The position numbers were made by a program, and so were the translations under genes. From Rhizohabitans arisaemae (GTDB taxonomy: Bacteria; Actinomycetota; Actinomycetes; Streptosporangiales; Streptosporangiaceae): a stretch of DNA of 64,000 bases. This document shows positions 1 to 8,098 of this stretch, piece after piece. Below the pieces are notes generated by a model. It was given only the letters and a program-made list of their open reading frames with translations, had not been told where the DNA came from and searched no databases. Position 1 is the stretch's first letter; each line of letters begins with the position of its first letter. The stretch spans positions 62,001 through 126,000 of the forward strand of contig NZ_BLRH01000060.1 in the NCBI RefSeq assembly GCF_025996515.1, given 5' to 3'.

Positions 1-556
1 CGATCTTGGTGGCGCCGGACTCCAGCCGGGACAGGTCCAGCAGCTGGGCGACGAGCCTGCCGAGCCGTTCGGTCTGGGCGAGCGCGGTGCTCAGGGTCAC
101 CGGGTCGGGCTCGGAGACCCCGTCCACGATGTTCTCCAGCACCGCCCGGAGCGCGGTGATCGGGGTGCGGAGCTCGTGCGAGACGTTCGCGATCAGCTCG
201 CGCCGCTGCCGGTCCACCTCGCCAAGGTCGGCCGCCATCGCGTTGAACGCCCGGGCGAGCTCGCCCACCTCGTCGCGGGAGGTGGCCGGGACCCGCAGGC
301 CGTACTGGCCCCGCGCGATGGTCTGGGCCCCGGCGGCCATCTCCCGCAGCGGCTTGATCATGCCCCGGGCGAGGAGGTGCACCATGAGCAGGGCCAGCCC
401 GCCGGCGACGATGAACCGGACGTGCGGCAGGTAGTTGAGGATCAGCCCCAGCTCGTTGACGACGAACGCGGTGAAGACGGCGAGGAGGATGACGAGCCCG
501 AGTTTGGCCTTGATCCGGCCGAGGAAGTCCAGGGGGTTAGTCGCGGGCCAGCGCAT
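1..556 (-). CDS. Sensor histidine kinase, C-terminal part missing at window edge
   Basis: This is the N-terminal 185 residues of an OmpR-partner sensor kinase. The gene runs off the left edge, so the ATPase domain is not visible. Read on the minus strand from ATG at 556, it shows two hydrophobic segments (about residues 20-32 and 36-63), a HAMP linker with the RDEVGELARAFN signature (about 94-105), and a HisKA dimerization domain with the phospho-acceptor motif SHELRTP (His at about 127). The ATG lies 20 bp inside the end of the upstream response regulator gene, which implies translational coupling and that the two form one two-component system. The two membrane segments are separated by only a few residues, so there is almost no extracellular sensor; the stimulus is probably sensed in the membrane or by a partner. 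The stimulus cannot be inferred. Confidence 0.9.
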   Translation of the reverse strand, partial: MRWPATNPLDFLGRIKAKLGLVILLAVFTAFVVNELGLILNYLPHVRFIVAGGLALLMVHLLARGMIKPLREMAAGAQTIARGQYGLRVPATSRDEVGELARAFNAMAADLGEVDRQRRELIANVSHELRTPITALRAVLENIVDGVSEPDPVTLSTALAQTERLGRLVAQLLDLSRLESGATKI

Positions 557-1223
557 AGCCCACCCCGTGCACGGTACGGACGACGTCGGGTCCGAGTTTG
601 CGGCGCAGCGCCCGGATGTGGCTGTCGACCGTGCGGTACGCGGCGGCGCCGGAGAAGCCCCAGATGTCGATGAGGAGACGTTCCCGCTCGTAGACCAGGC
701 CGGGCCGTTCGGCGAGCCGCCGGAGGAGGTCGTACTCGGTGCGGGTGAGGTGTGCCTCCGCGCCGCGGACGAAGACCCGGCGTTCCGCCGTGTCGATCTC
801 CACCTCCCCCACGCGGATCACGGTGTCCTCGGCGGCGAGCCGGCTCGCCCGCTCGACCCGGCGGAGCAGCGCACGCACCCGGGCGACCAGTTCGCGCATG
901 CTGAACGGCTTGGTCATGTAGTCGTCGGCGCCGACGCCGAGGCCTACGAGCAGGTCGGTCTCCTCGCCGAGCGCGGTGAGCATGAGGACCGGAACGGGCC
1001 GTCCGGCCTGTATCCGGCGGCACACCTCGACGCCGTCCAGGCCGGGCAGGAGCCGGTCGAGGACGACCAGGTCCGGCTGGTGGGCCGCGTACTCCCGGAG
1101 CGCCGTCTCCCCGTCGCCGGCCACCCGGACCTCGAAGCCTTCGGCGGCGAGCCGGGACTGTACGGCGTTCGCGATCGTCCCGTCGTCCTCGACGACCAGG
1201 ATTCGCCGTCTGTCTGACGTCAT
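537..1223 (-). CDS. OmpR/PhoB-family response regulator
   Basis: This 228-residue protein has an N-terminal receiver domain (acidic pair EDD at 12-14, phospho-acceptor Asp at about 56 in VVLDRLLPG, conserved Lys in the YMTKPF motif) and a C-terminal winged-helix DNA-binding domain with typical OmpR features (LTRTEYDLL, VDSHIRALRRKLG, VRTVHGVGY). It is phosphorylated by a cognate kinase and binds DNA as tandem dimers on direct repeats. Its stop codon overlaps the start of the histidine kinase gene, which names its partner. It is transcribed away from the kinase cluster at 1568, and the shared intergenic region contains 11-bp-spaced TGCAG repeats that could be its own target. The regulon is unknown. 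Confidence 0.95.
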   Translation of the reverse strand: MTSDRRRILVVEDDGTIANAVQSRLAAEGFEVRVAGDGETALREYAAHQPDLVVLDRLLPGLDGVEVCRRIQAGRPVPVLMLTALGEETDLLVGLGVGADDYMTKPFSMRELVARVRALLRRVERASRLAAEDTVIRVGEVEIDTAERRVFVRGAEAHLTRTEYDLLRRLAERPGLVYERERLLIDIWGFSGAAAYRTVDSHIRALRRKLGPDVVRTVHGVGYALARD

Positions 1224-1567
1224 GGGCGGCAGCCTAGAGGCGCGCTGTGCAGATCCGTCCTACAGATATATGCAGCTTTAATGCAGATCTTGCGGTGATC
1301 AATCCCGAAAACACGTGGAACCGGGTCAAACTACAACTCATACCTTTCAGTGGCTATGTCTTGAGCAAATCGCTAGGGTCCTGTGCGTGCCTATGCCAAC
1401 GGGGGTGACGCCGGCAGGGCCTACCGACCACTCGCCGCCCGGGGGAAGGGCGATCTCGGTACGGCCGCTCCGGCGCACGACACACGACTCGGTCGACCAC
1501 GAGCGCCCGAGCGTACCCGGCCGTCCCGGCCGGCCCCCACTCGGAGCGCGTCGCCAGGAGGCATGCC
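1224..1567. promoter_or_regulatory. Divergent promoter region with TGCAGAT-type direct repeats
   Basis: This 344-bp gap separates the response regulator (leftward) from the first kinase gene (rightward). I see no gene in it. Near the regulator gene there are repeated heptamers: TGCAGAT at 1248, TGCAGCT at 1271 and TGCAGAT at 1282, the last two spaced 11 bp apart, with a partial copy (TACAGAT) at 1261. OmpR-family regulators bind 10-11-bp-spaced direct repeats, so autoregulation is plausible but inferred. The kinase end has an AGGAGG ribosome site just before the ATG at 1568. Confidence 0.4.
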
Positions 1568-3208
1568 ATGATCGGCGCCCGCATTCTCGCCGACCGGTAT
1601 CGACTGCTCAACCCCCTCGGGTCGGGTGGTCAGGGCGCGGTCTGGCTCGCCACCGACGAGACACTCGACCGGGAGGTGGCGGTCAAGGAGATCCACCTCC
1701 CTCCGCACCTGGACGCCGAAGCCCGCGCCGAGACCACCGCGAGGGCGATGCGTGAGGCGCAGGCGTGCGCGCAGCTCAACCACCCGAACATCATCGCCGT
1801 CCACGACGTGGTCTCCGAGGACGACCGCCCGTGGATCGTGATGGAACTGCTGAGCGGTCAATCCCTGGAGCAGATGGTCCGTGAGCGCGGGCCGCTGCCG
1901 CCGCGGCAGATCGCCCGGATCGGCGCGAAGCTGCTCTCCGCGCTCTGGACCGCGCACAACGCCAAAGTTCTGCACCGGGACGTCAAACCCGCCAACGTCT
2001 TCCTCACCAGGCAGGGCCGGGTCGTCCTCACCGACTTCGGCATCGCCACCATCGAGGGCTACGAGACGCTGACCGCCACCGGGATGCTGATCGGCTCACC
2101 CGGGTACATCGCACCGGAACGGCTGGAGGGGGAACGCGGCGGCCCGGAAGCCGACCTGTGGTCCCTCGGCGCGACCCTCTACTTCGGCGTGGAGGGCGTC
2201 GCCCCCTACCCCGGCGACAACGCCGCCGAGGTGCTGAGCGCGGCGCTGACCCGCCCGCCCCGGCAGCCCGAGCTGGCCGGACCGCTCGGGCCCGTGCTCA
2301 TGCGCATGCTCGCCCGCCAGCCCGGGACCCGGATCCCCGGCATCGTGGCCGAGCGGCTCTTCGCCGACATCGTGCGGGACCGGACCTCCTTCCCGGTCGC
2401 CCCGCGCCGCGCGCCCGCCGTATCCGGACCGGAACCCGTCCGCGCACCGGTGCCGCCGGACGAGCCGACGGCCGAACGGACATCCGAGCCGGAGCCGCGG
2501 CCCGACCGGCTCTCCCGGCTCGCCGGGCTCAACCCGATCAAGGTGGCCTCGGCGGGGGTCGCCGGGATCCTGGTGGCGGTCGTCGCCATGCTCGCGATCC
2601 GGGAGTTCGCCCCCGGATACCGTCCGGCGGTGAAGACGGCGGTGAGCCAGCCCGCGTCCTCGCCGCTGAGCGAGCGCCCCGGCAAGTTCGGGGTTCCGGT
2701 GGACCTGTGCAAACTCGTCGACCCCCAGCGGATCCGGCAGGTCTTCCCCGAACTCACCAAGCCCGGCAAGCCGGACAACTCCGGTGGCTGCAGCTGGACC
2801 GTATCCGGGGTCGGGCTCAACGTCGTCCCCTACGGGACCAAGGAACAGTGGGGCCTCAGCCCCCAGGAGGCCCGGGAAATCTTCATCAACGCGAACACCA
2901 GGACTTCGATCAGCACCGGCGAGGTGCTCTGGGCCTGGCCGGAGATCGGGCTGAAAGGCAAGCCCGTCGGCTACAGCATCACCCACCCCCTGGACGGGAT
3001 CGGCGAGGAAGCCTTCACCTACGACCTGATCGACGGTCGCGGCGGGGGCGGGTTGGAAATGAGCTCGGTCGTTCTGCGGGTCAGCAACCTCGTCATCGAA
3101 GTGGGCTACACCGATCTGCAGCCCGACACCGACGACCCGGCGATCCGCCAAGGCGCGTTGAACGCCGCGAAGCTGTTCGCGGAATCACTGACCAAACACA
3201 CAGGATGA
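1568..3208 (+). CDS. Transmembrane Ser/Thr protein kinase with DUF3558-like extracellular domain (kinase 1, intact)
   Basis: A PknB-type receptor kinase of 546 residues. The kinase domain (about 10-270) has a Gly-rich loop (GSGGQGAV, 18-25), the ATP-binding Lys40 in VAVKE, an alpha-C Glu in MREAQ, the catalytic motif HRDVKPANV (Asp138), DFG (Asp156) and the activation-segment end GSPGYIAPE. All catalytic residues are present. A charged, Pro-rich juxtamembrane segment leads to one membrane helix (about 323-345). The outer domain (about 375-546) has the Cys-Leu...Cys-x-Trp pattern and GIGEEAFTYD motif shared with the other three genes here, and resembles the DUF3558-type actinobacterial lipoprotein fold. 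The start follows an AGGAGG site. It is the first gene of a four-gene overlapping operon (ATGA overlap with the next). The ligand and targets are unknown. Confidence 0.93.
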   Translation: MIGARILADRYRLLNPLGSGGQGAVWLATDETLDREVAVKEIHLPPHLDAEARAETTARAMREAQACAQLNHPNIIAVHDVVSEDDRPWIVMELLSGQSLEQMVRERGPLPPRQIARIGAKLLSALWTAHNAKVLHRDVKPANVFLTRQGRVVLTDFGIATIEGYETLTATGMLIGSPGYIAPERLEGERGGPEADLWSLGATLYFGVEGVAPYPGDNAAEVLSAALTRPPRQPELAGPLGPVLMRMLARQPGTRIPGIVAERLFADIVRDRTSFPVAPRRAPAVSGPEPVRAPVPPDEPTAERTSEPEPRPDRLSRLAGLNPIKVASAGVAGILVAVVAMLAIREFAPGYRPAVKTAVSQPASSPLSERPGKFGVPVDLCKLVDPQRIRQVFPELTKPGKPDNSGGCSWTVSGVGLNVVPYGTKEQWGLSPQEAREIFINANTRTSISTGEVLWAWPEIGLKGKPVGYSITHPLDGIGEEAFTYDLIDGRGGGGLEMSSVVLRVSNLVIEVGYTDLQPDTDDPAIRQGALNAAKLFAESLTKHTG

Positions 3209-5154
3209 GCATGGAGACCCTCGAACAGATCATCTCGCTGAAAGGCCCCCTCCCGCCGCAGCATGTGGCCGGGATCGGCCTGGGGATACTCCACTCCCTC
3301 GCCGGCGTCCACGAGCGCGGCACGCCCCACCGGGGACTCCAGCCCGCCACCATCCGATTCCGGGCGGACGGGCAGATCAGCCTCGCCGGACCCGACGAGC
3401 GGGACCGGGTCGCGCCGACCGCCTTCACCGCGCCGGAAGGCGCCGAGGCCGGTCCCACCGCCGATCTGTGGTCCCTCGGCGCCATCCTGTACACCGCGGT
3501 CGAAGGCCTCCCCCCGGCCAGGCCACCCGCGCCACCGGTCAAGGCGGGCCCGCTCACCCCGCTCCTGCTCGCCCTGCTCGACCCCGACCCGGCCCGGCGC
3601 CCGAACGCGGCGGCGCTCTGGGGCGAGCTTCAGACGATCGTGCAGAGCCCGCTCGTGGTGAGCCAGGTCTATCCCACGGCGGGCCCGGCGGCCACCGCGC
3701 CCCCGCACCCCGAGCCCGCCCCCACCCGGGCGACCCCGCGGGTTCTTCCCCCCGGTCCGGCCACCCCGCCGGCACCGGCGCCCCCACCCGTACCGCCCGC
3801 CGCCCCGGCGCCCCAGCCGCAGCCGGACACCGCCGCCTCCGCCCAGACCGGCATGTGGACCGTCCCCGCCGCTGCCTCGCCGCAGGCGAGTCCCGCTTCC
3901 CCACCCCAGCCGACATCGCCTGCCCCGCCCCAGCCGGCATCGCCGCAGTCCGCGTCGACCCCGTCTCCCGTGCCCCCGCGCCCGGTGCCCGTGGACCCCG
4001 CCGCCCAGACCGGCATGTGGACCGTCCCCGCCGCCCCGGTGACGCCGCCTGCGGTTCCGGCACCCCACGCGACGCCCGGTCCGGCCGGGCCGCCGGGGCC
4101 GATCTGGGTCTCCGGCCCGGCCGACGGCCCCGATCCGGCGACGCCGCCCGTACCGCCGACTGCGCGTCCGCCGGCCACGGCCGCGCCGCCGCCCGCCCTG
4201 CCGCCGGGTCCCGCCGCCACCGCGGCACAGGTACCGGCCTTACCGGGCGATCGGTCGCCACGGCCGCATCCGCGCGCGGACACACCCCCGCTCCCGGTCC
4301 CGGCGGTGCAGCGGGGAGAGCAGACGCACCCCGGCCCGCACCCCCAGGCACCTCCCGTCTCCACGACCCAGCCGTCGCTGCGCTTCCCCAAGCGACCGGC
4401 CGAAGCCGCGCCGGAGGCCCCGCCGACCATGCCGGTGTCCCCGCAGGCCGTACCGCCGCCGCCCCCACCCGCGAGCCGCCCGGGCGTCTTCGTGCCCCAG
4501 GCGGTCCTCCTGGCGGTCACCGCCCTCATCATGGGGATGGCGGCCGCCCTCACCCTCCTGCTCGTCCCCGCCTTCTCCCCGGTGACGGCGGCCGAACCGA
4601 CGCCGACCCCCACCCCCACGGCCGCCGCCAAGGGCCGGTTCGCCACGACACCCCGTGCCTGCGGCCTCCTCACCGAGGACCAGGCCCGGGAGCTGGTGCC
4701 GAACCTGATCATTTCCCAGTTCACCCCCGGCGAGTGCAACTGGCTGACCATGGACTACCAGGCCCCCGGCAACTTCAAGTACGACCTCCGGGTCCGGCTC
4801 GTCGCCCAGAAACCCAAATCCGGCGGGCAGGAGCTGCGCGACGCGGCCGACTACGTCCAGGGGAAACGGGAGGACGCCGAGTCCCTCGCCCGGCTGCCGA
4901 ACTCCAGCCGCAAGCACACCAAGCCGAAGGACCTCCCCGGCCTGGGCGAAGAGGCCGTCTCCTACGACACCCGAAGCAGCATCAACCTCTACGGCGGCTC
5001 CTACAAGGTCACGGTGGTCTTCCGGATCAGCAACCTGGTCGCCGAGGTGACCTACGAGCGCGGTCAGGCCACCAACGACAAGGACGGCCGGATCGCCCAG
5101 GGTGCGCTGAAGGCCGCCCGGTGGATCGCCGCCAGTGTGAACTCCGGTGACTGA
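3205..5154 (+). CDS. Degenerate kinase without N-lobe, Pro-rich linker, TM and DUF3558-like domain (pseudokinase 2)
   Basis: A 649-residue membrane protein starting at ATG 3205, which overlaps the previous stop (ATGA). It begins in what would be the middle of a kinase domain: residues 1-130 align by eye with the C-lobe of kinases 1 and 3. It lacks the Gly loop and the ATP-binding Lys, has HRG (42-44) in place of HRD, and has no DFG, but keeps an APE-like turn and the structural ADLWSLGA motif. A Pro/Ala-rich linker of about 270 residues follows, containing AQTGMWTVPAA twice (from about residues 213 and 267). A membrane helix (about 431-455) and an outer domain with the Cys...Cys-x-Trp pattern and the GLGEEAVSYD motif complete it. 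It is predicted to be catalytically dead; a scaffold or sensor role for its operon partners is inference. The open frame extends upstream inside kinase 1, but the protein-like part begins at 3205. Confidence 0.88.
   Translation: MSMETLEQIISLKGPLPPQHVAGIGLGILHSLAGVHERGTPHRGLQPATIRFRADGQISLAGPDERDRVAPTAFTAPEGAEAGPTADLWSLGAILYTAVEGLPPARPPAPPVKAGPLTPLLLALLDPDPARRPNAAALWGELQTIVQSPLVVSQVYPTAGPAATAPPHPEPAPTRATPRVLPPGPATPPAPAPPPVPPAAPAPQPQPDTAASAQTGMWTVPAAASPQASPASPPQPTSPAPPQPASPQSASTPSPVPPRPVPVDPAAQTGMWTVPAAPVTPPAVPAPHATPGPAGPPGPIWVSGPADGPDPATPPVPPTARPPATAAPPPALPPGPAATAAQVPALPGDRSPRPHPRADTPPLPVPAVQRGEQTHPGPHPQAPPVSTTQPSLRFPKRPAEAAPEAPPTMPVSPQAVPPPPPPASRPGVFVPQAVLLAVTALIMGMAAALTLLLVPAFSPVTAAEPTPTPTPTAAAKGRFATTPRACGLLTEDQARELVPNLIISQFTPGECNWLTMDYQAPGNFKYDLRVRLVAQKPKSGGQELRDAADYVQGKREDAESLARLPNSSRKHTKPKDLPGLGEEAVSYDTRSSINLYGGSYKVTVVFRISNLVAEVTYERGQATNDKDGRIAQGALKAARWIAASVNSGD
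3841..3872 (+). repeat. Direct repeat unit 1 in the linker of pseudokinase 2
   Basis: A 32-bp stretch encoding AQTGMWTVPAA, repeated identically at 4003-4034. Both copies are in frame within the Pro-rich linker, which points to a recent internal duplication. The Thr residues could be phosphorylation sites for the neighbouring active kinases, but that is inference. Confidence 0.85.
4003..4034 (+). repeat. Direct repeat unit 2 in the linker of pseudokinase 2
   Basis: Second copy of the 32-bp unit at 3841-3872, in the same reading frame and identical over its length. Confidence 0.85.
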
Positions 5155-6667
5155 GTTCCTGGCCGGACGCTACCGCCTGCTGGGTCAGCTCGGCCGCGGG
5201 GGGATGGGCGTGGTGTGGCACGCCCGCGACGAGACGCTCCAGCGCGAGGTCGCGATCAAGGAGGTGCTGCTCTTCGAGGGGATGCCCCCGGAGCAGCGGG
5301 AGGTCGCGTGCGAGCGGACGGTGCGCGAGGCCAGGGTGGCGGCGCGGCTGAGCCATCCGTCGATCGTCGCCGTCCACGACGTCCTGGCCGCCGACGACCG
5401 GCCCTGGATCGTGATGGACCTGATCTCGGGCCGCTCCCTGGAGCGCACCGTGGCCGAGGACGGCCCGATGTCGCCGGAGGCCGTGGCGGCGCTCGGGCTG
5501 CGGATGCTGGACGCGCTGGCCGCGGCGCACCGCCGGGGGATCCTGCACCGGGACGTCAAACCGGCCAACGTCATGATCTCCGGCTCCGGGGAGGTGCTCC
5601 TCACCGACTTCGGCATCGCGGCGCTGGACGGCGGCACCACGCAGACCACCACGAGCGCGCTCGTCGGCTCCCCGGGGTACATCGCCCCGGAGACCCTGCA
5701 CGGCGCGGCGCCCGACGTCTCGGCCGACCTGTGGTCCCTGGGCGCGACCATGTTCACCGCCGCCCAGGGCCGGAACCCGTTCCACCGGGCCACGCCGATC
5801 GCCATGTTCGGCGCCGTGCTCACCCAGTCCCCGGAGCCCCCGGCCTTCCCCGGCCCACTCGGCCCGCTGCTCGTCGCGCTGCTGGACAAGGACCCCGCGA
5901 AACGGCCGGACGAGCAGGAGCTCCGGCTGGCCCTGCGGCGGATCTCGCACGCGAGCCTCCCCGTCGAATCGTCCCTGGCCTGGTTGCCGGAGTCCGCGCC
6001 AGCCCCGGCCGACCCGGTGAACCGGCGGCGCCGGACCACGCTGATCGCCGCGGCGGCCGCGGTGGTGGCCGCGGGTGTCGTGGCCGCCGTGGCCGTACCG
6101 CTCCTCTCCGGTGCGGAGGAGACCGGTCCCCCGGCGACCCGGCCGACCACCGCCCCGCCGGCGGCGGCGCGTGTCTTCGCCGAGGCCCCCGATCCGTGCG
6201 GTCTGGCCACGCCCGCGCTGGTCAAAGTCCTCGTCCCGACCACGACCCCGACGCCCACCGAGTCGACCCGGGGGCAGACCGCCGTACACGAGTGTCTCTG
6301 GAACGGCGGCGGGCACGACCTGCGCATCCGGGTCGAGCACTTCCCGGCGATCGGGAGCCGGAGCGCCCCCGAGGTGGCCAAGGCGTTCTTCGCCCACGAA
6401 AAGACCAAGGTCGTCAACGACGCGGGCACCAGTCCCTTGGGGACGACGGGCAAAGCCCGGAACGTGTCCGGCCTCGGCGAGGAGGCCTACGCCTACGAGG
6501 TCAAGGCGCTGAAGGTCTCCGTGAACAGCTCGGTCCACCTCCGCTACCGAAATCTGATCGTCAAGGTGGAGTACAGCCTGGACGGCGAGACACTGACCCC
6601 TGCCGTCGTCCAGGGCGCGCTGCGGGCGGCCCGCCAGGTCTCCCGGAAACTGGTGTCGGGCGGATGA
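5147..6667 (+). CDS. Transmembrane Ser/Thr protein kinase with DUF3558-like extracellular domain (kinase 3, intact)
   Basis: A 506-residue PknB-type receptor kinase starting at GTG 5147, overlapping the previous stop by 8 bp. The Gly loop (GRGGMGVV, 16-23), Lys38 in VAIKE, the alpha-C Glu in VREAR, HRDVKPANV (Asp136), DFG (Asp154) and a Thr-rich activation loop (GGTTQTTTSALVGSPG) are all present, so it should be active and able to autophosphorylate. A basic stop-transfer stretch and an Ala/Val-rich membrane helix (about 298-321) precede an outer domain with DPCGL, Cys-Leu-Trp and GLGEEAYAYE motifs. The kinase part is closest in motif content to kinase 1. Overlap with both neighbours means the four proteins are probably made together and may form one signalling complex at the membrane. 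Confidence 0.93.
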   Translation: MTEFLAGRYRLLGQLGRGGMGVVWHARDETLQREVAIKEVLLFEGMPPEQREVACERTVREARVAARLSHPSIVAVHDVLAADDRPWIVMDLISGRSLERTVAEDGPMSPEAVAALGLRMLDALAAAHRRGILHRDVKPANVMISGSGEVLLTDFGIAALDGGTTQTTTSALVGSPGYIAPETLHGAAPDVSADLWSLGATMFTAAQGRNPFHRATPIAMFGAVLTQSPEPPAFPGPLGPLLVALLDKDPAKRPDEQELRLALRRISHASLPVESSLAWLPESAPAPADPVNRRRRTTLIAAAAAVVAAGVVAAVAVPLLSGAEETGPPATRPTTAPPAAARVFAEAPDPCGLATPALVKVLVPTTTPTPTESTRGQTAVHECLWNGGGHDLRIRVEHFPAIGSRSAPEVAKAFFAHEKTKVVNDAGTSPLGTTGKARNVSGLGEEAYAYEVKALKVSVNSSVHLRYRNLIVKVEYSLDGETLTPAVVQGALRAARQVSRKLVSGG

Positions 6668-8052
6668 GCTCCGAGCGGCTCCTCGCCGACCGCTACCGGC
6701 TGCTGGAGCGGCTCGGTCCCGTCGGGATGAGCACGGTCTGGCGGGCCCGCGACGAGCTTCTGCACCGGGACGTCGCCGTCAAGCAGGTACGGCTGCCGCC
6801 CGACCCCGGCGCGGCCGGACGGCTGAGGAACTCCCTGGCCGCGGCCGCCCGGCTCCGGCACCCGTCGATCGCCACCGTCCACGACGTCGTCGGGAACGGG
6901 GAGAGCACGTGGATCGTCCGCGAGCTGGTCGACGGCCGCTCCCTCGCCGACCTGATCCGGGAAGGCCACTCGGTGCCGCCGCACGCCCTGGCCTCGACCG
7001 GCACCCGGATCTGCGCCGCGCTCGCCGTCGCCCACGAGCAGGGGGTCCTCCACCGGGGGATCGGCCCCGGGAACGTGTTCTTCGCCGCCGACGGACGGGT
7101 GATCCTCACCGACTTCGGGATCGGCGCCGCCGACCCCGCGCGCACCCCGCCCGAAGGCCCGGACGGCGGTCCGCCCGCCGACCTGTGGTCGCTCGGCTCG
7201 ACCCTCTACACGGCGGCGGAGCGGCGTCCGCCGTACCCCGACGGGACCTGGGCCCGCCCGCCCGCACCACCGGAGCGGGCCGGTGCGCTCGGCCCGGTGC
7301 TGCTCGCGCTGCTCACCGCACCGCCCGCCGCCCGGCCGGATCGGACGGTGCTGCTGCGCGCCTTCGAGGAGATGGCCCCGCCCCCGCAGGCGGCACCCCG
7401 GAGGAACCGGACCCCCAAGGTCGTCGCCGCGGTGGCGGCCGTGGCCGTCGTGCTCGGCGGCGCCGCCGTGTTCCTGCTGAACCCCAGTGGGGAACCCGGG
7501 GCCACGGCCGCCCCCGGCGGGCCCTCCACCGGCACGCCCACCCCCACCGCCGCCCCCCGCCGGACCTTCACGAAGGCGCGCCTCCCCGACCCCTGCGGGC
7601 TCCTCACCCGGGATCAGCTGGCCGAGCTCACGCTGGACCGGCCGTTCAGTTCGTCCAAGCAGAAGGCCACCTGCTCCTGGGGGTCCGTGAACGGCCTGCC
7701 GGCCACCCAGCGGTATCAGCTCGAGGTCACCCTCGACGTCCGCGATTCCGCCGCGACGGCCCGACGCCGGCTCGAAGAGCTCCGCGGTGTGTGGGCGAAA
7801 CGGGCGGCGACCAACCCCGTCTACGCCTGGGTGCCGCCCCGGAACGCGGACGGCGTCGGCGACGCGGCGTTCATCCTCGACCGGGGGAGCCTGGACACCG
7901 GGAACCGCTACTACGTGGTGACCGTCTGGACTCAGGTCGGCAACCTCGTCGCGCAGATCGAGTACAGCCGGTTCACCAACGCCGTCGGACAGACCCCGGA
8001 GAACGCGCAGACCGCCGCGAAGTGGATCGTCGGCTCGCTGACCCGGCGCTGA
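6664..8052 (+). CDS. Kinase-like receptor lacking the catalytic Asp, with DUF3558-like extracellular domain (pseudokinase 4)
   Basis: A 462-residue protein starting at ATG 6664 (ATGA overlap with kinase 3). It has a full-length kinase fold with Lys40 in VAVKQ and an intact DFG (Asp150), but the catalytic loop reads HRGIGPGNV (130-138). The essential Asp of HRD is Gly and the catalytic-loop Lys is also gone. The alpha-C Glu position is not Glu (RNSLAAAARL), the Gly loop reads GPVGMS, and the activation segment is shortened without APE. A pseudokinase is therefore predicted, possibly still binding nucleotide through Lys40 and DFG. A membrane helix lies at about 253-273; the outer domain has DPCGLLT, CSW and GVGDAAF motifs. 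The open frame extends far upstream inside kinase 3, but only the portion from 6664 is kinase-like. Confidence 0.9.
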   Translation: MSSERLLADRYRLLERLGPVGMSTVWRARDELLHRDVAVKQVRLPPDPGAAGRLRNSLAAAARLRHPSIATVHDVVGNGESTWIVRELVDGRSLADLIREGHSVPPHALASTGTRICAALAVAHEQGVLHRGIGPGNVFFAADGRVILTDFGIGAADPARTPPEGPDGGPPADLWSLGSTLYTAAERRPPYPDGTWARPPAPPERAGALGPVLLALLTAPPAARPDRTVLLRAFEEMAPPPQAAPRRNRTPKVVAAVAAVAVVLGGAAVFLLNPSGEPGATAAPGGPSTGTPTPTAAPRRTFTKARLPDPCGLLTRDQLAELTLDRPFSSSKQKATCSWGSVNGLPATQRYQLEVTLDVRDSAATARRRLEELRGVWAKRAATNPVYAWVPPRNADGVGDAAFILDRGSLDTGNRYYVVTVWTQVGNLVAQIEYSRFTNAVGQTPENAQTAAKWIVGSLTRR

Positions 8053-8098
8053 ACCCCGGTCCGGTACGGCGTCCGCGTGGCTCCCCGGCGGGCCGCGG

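Noticed and set aside
2158-3204. Long upstream extension of the pseudokinase 2 frame
   Set aside because: It lies wholly inside kinase 1 in another frame and its translation is low-complexity Arg/Pro/Gly-rich; the kinase-like part begins exactly at ATG 3205.
5215-6663. Upstream extension of the pseudokinase 4 frame
   Set aside because: Antiparallel-like low-complexity translation inside kinase 3; homology starts at 6664.
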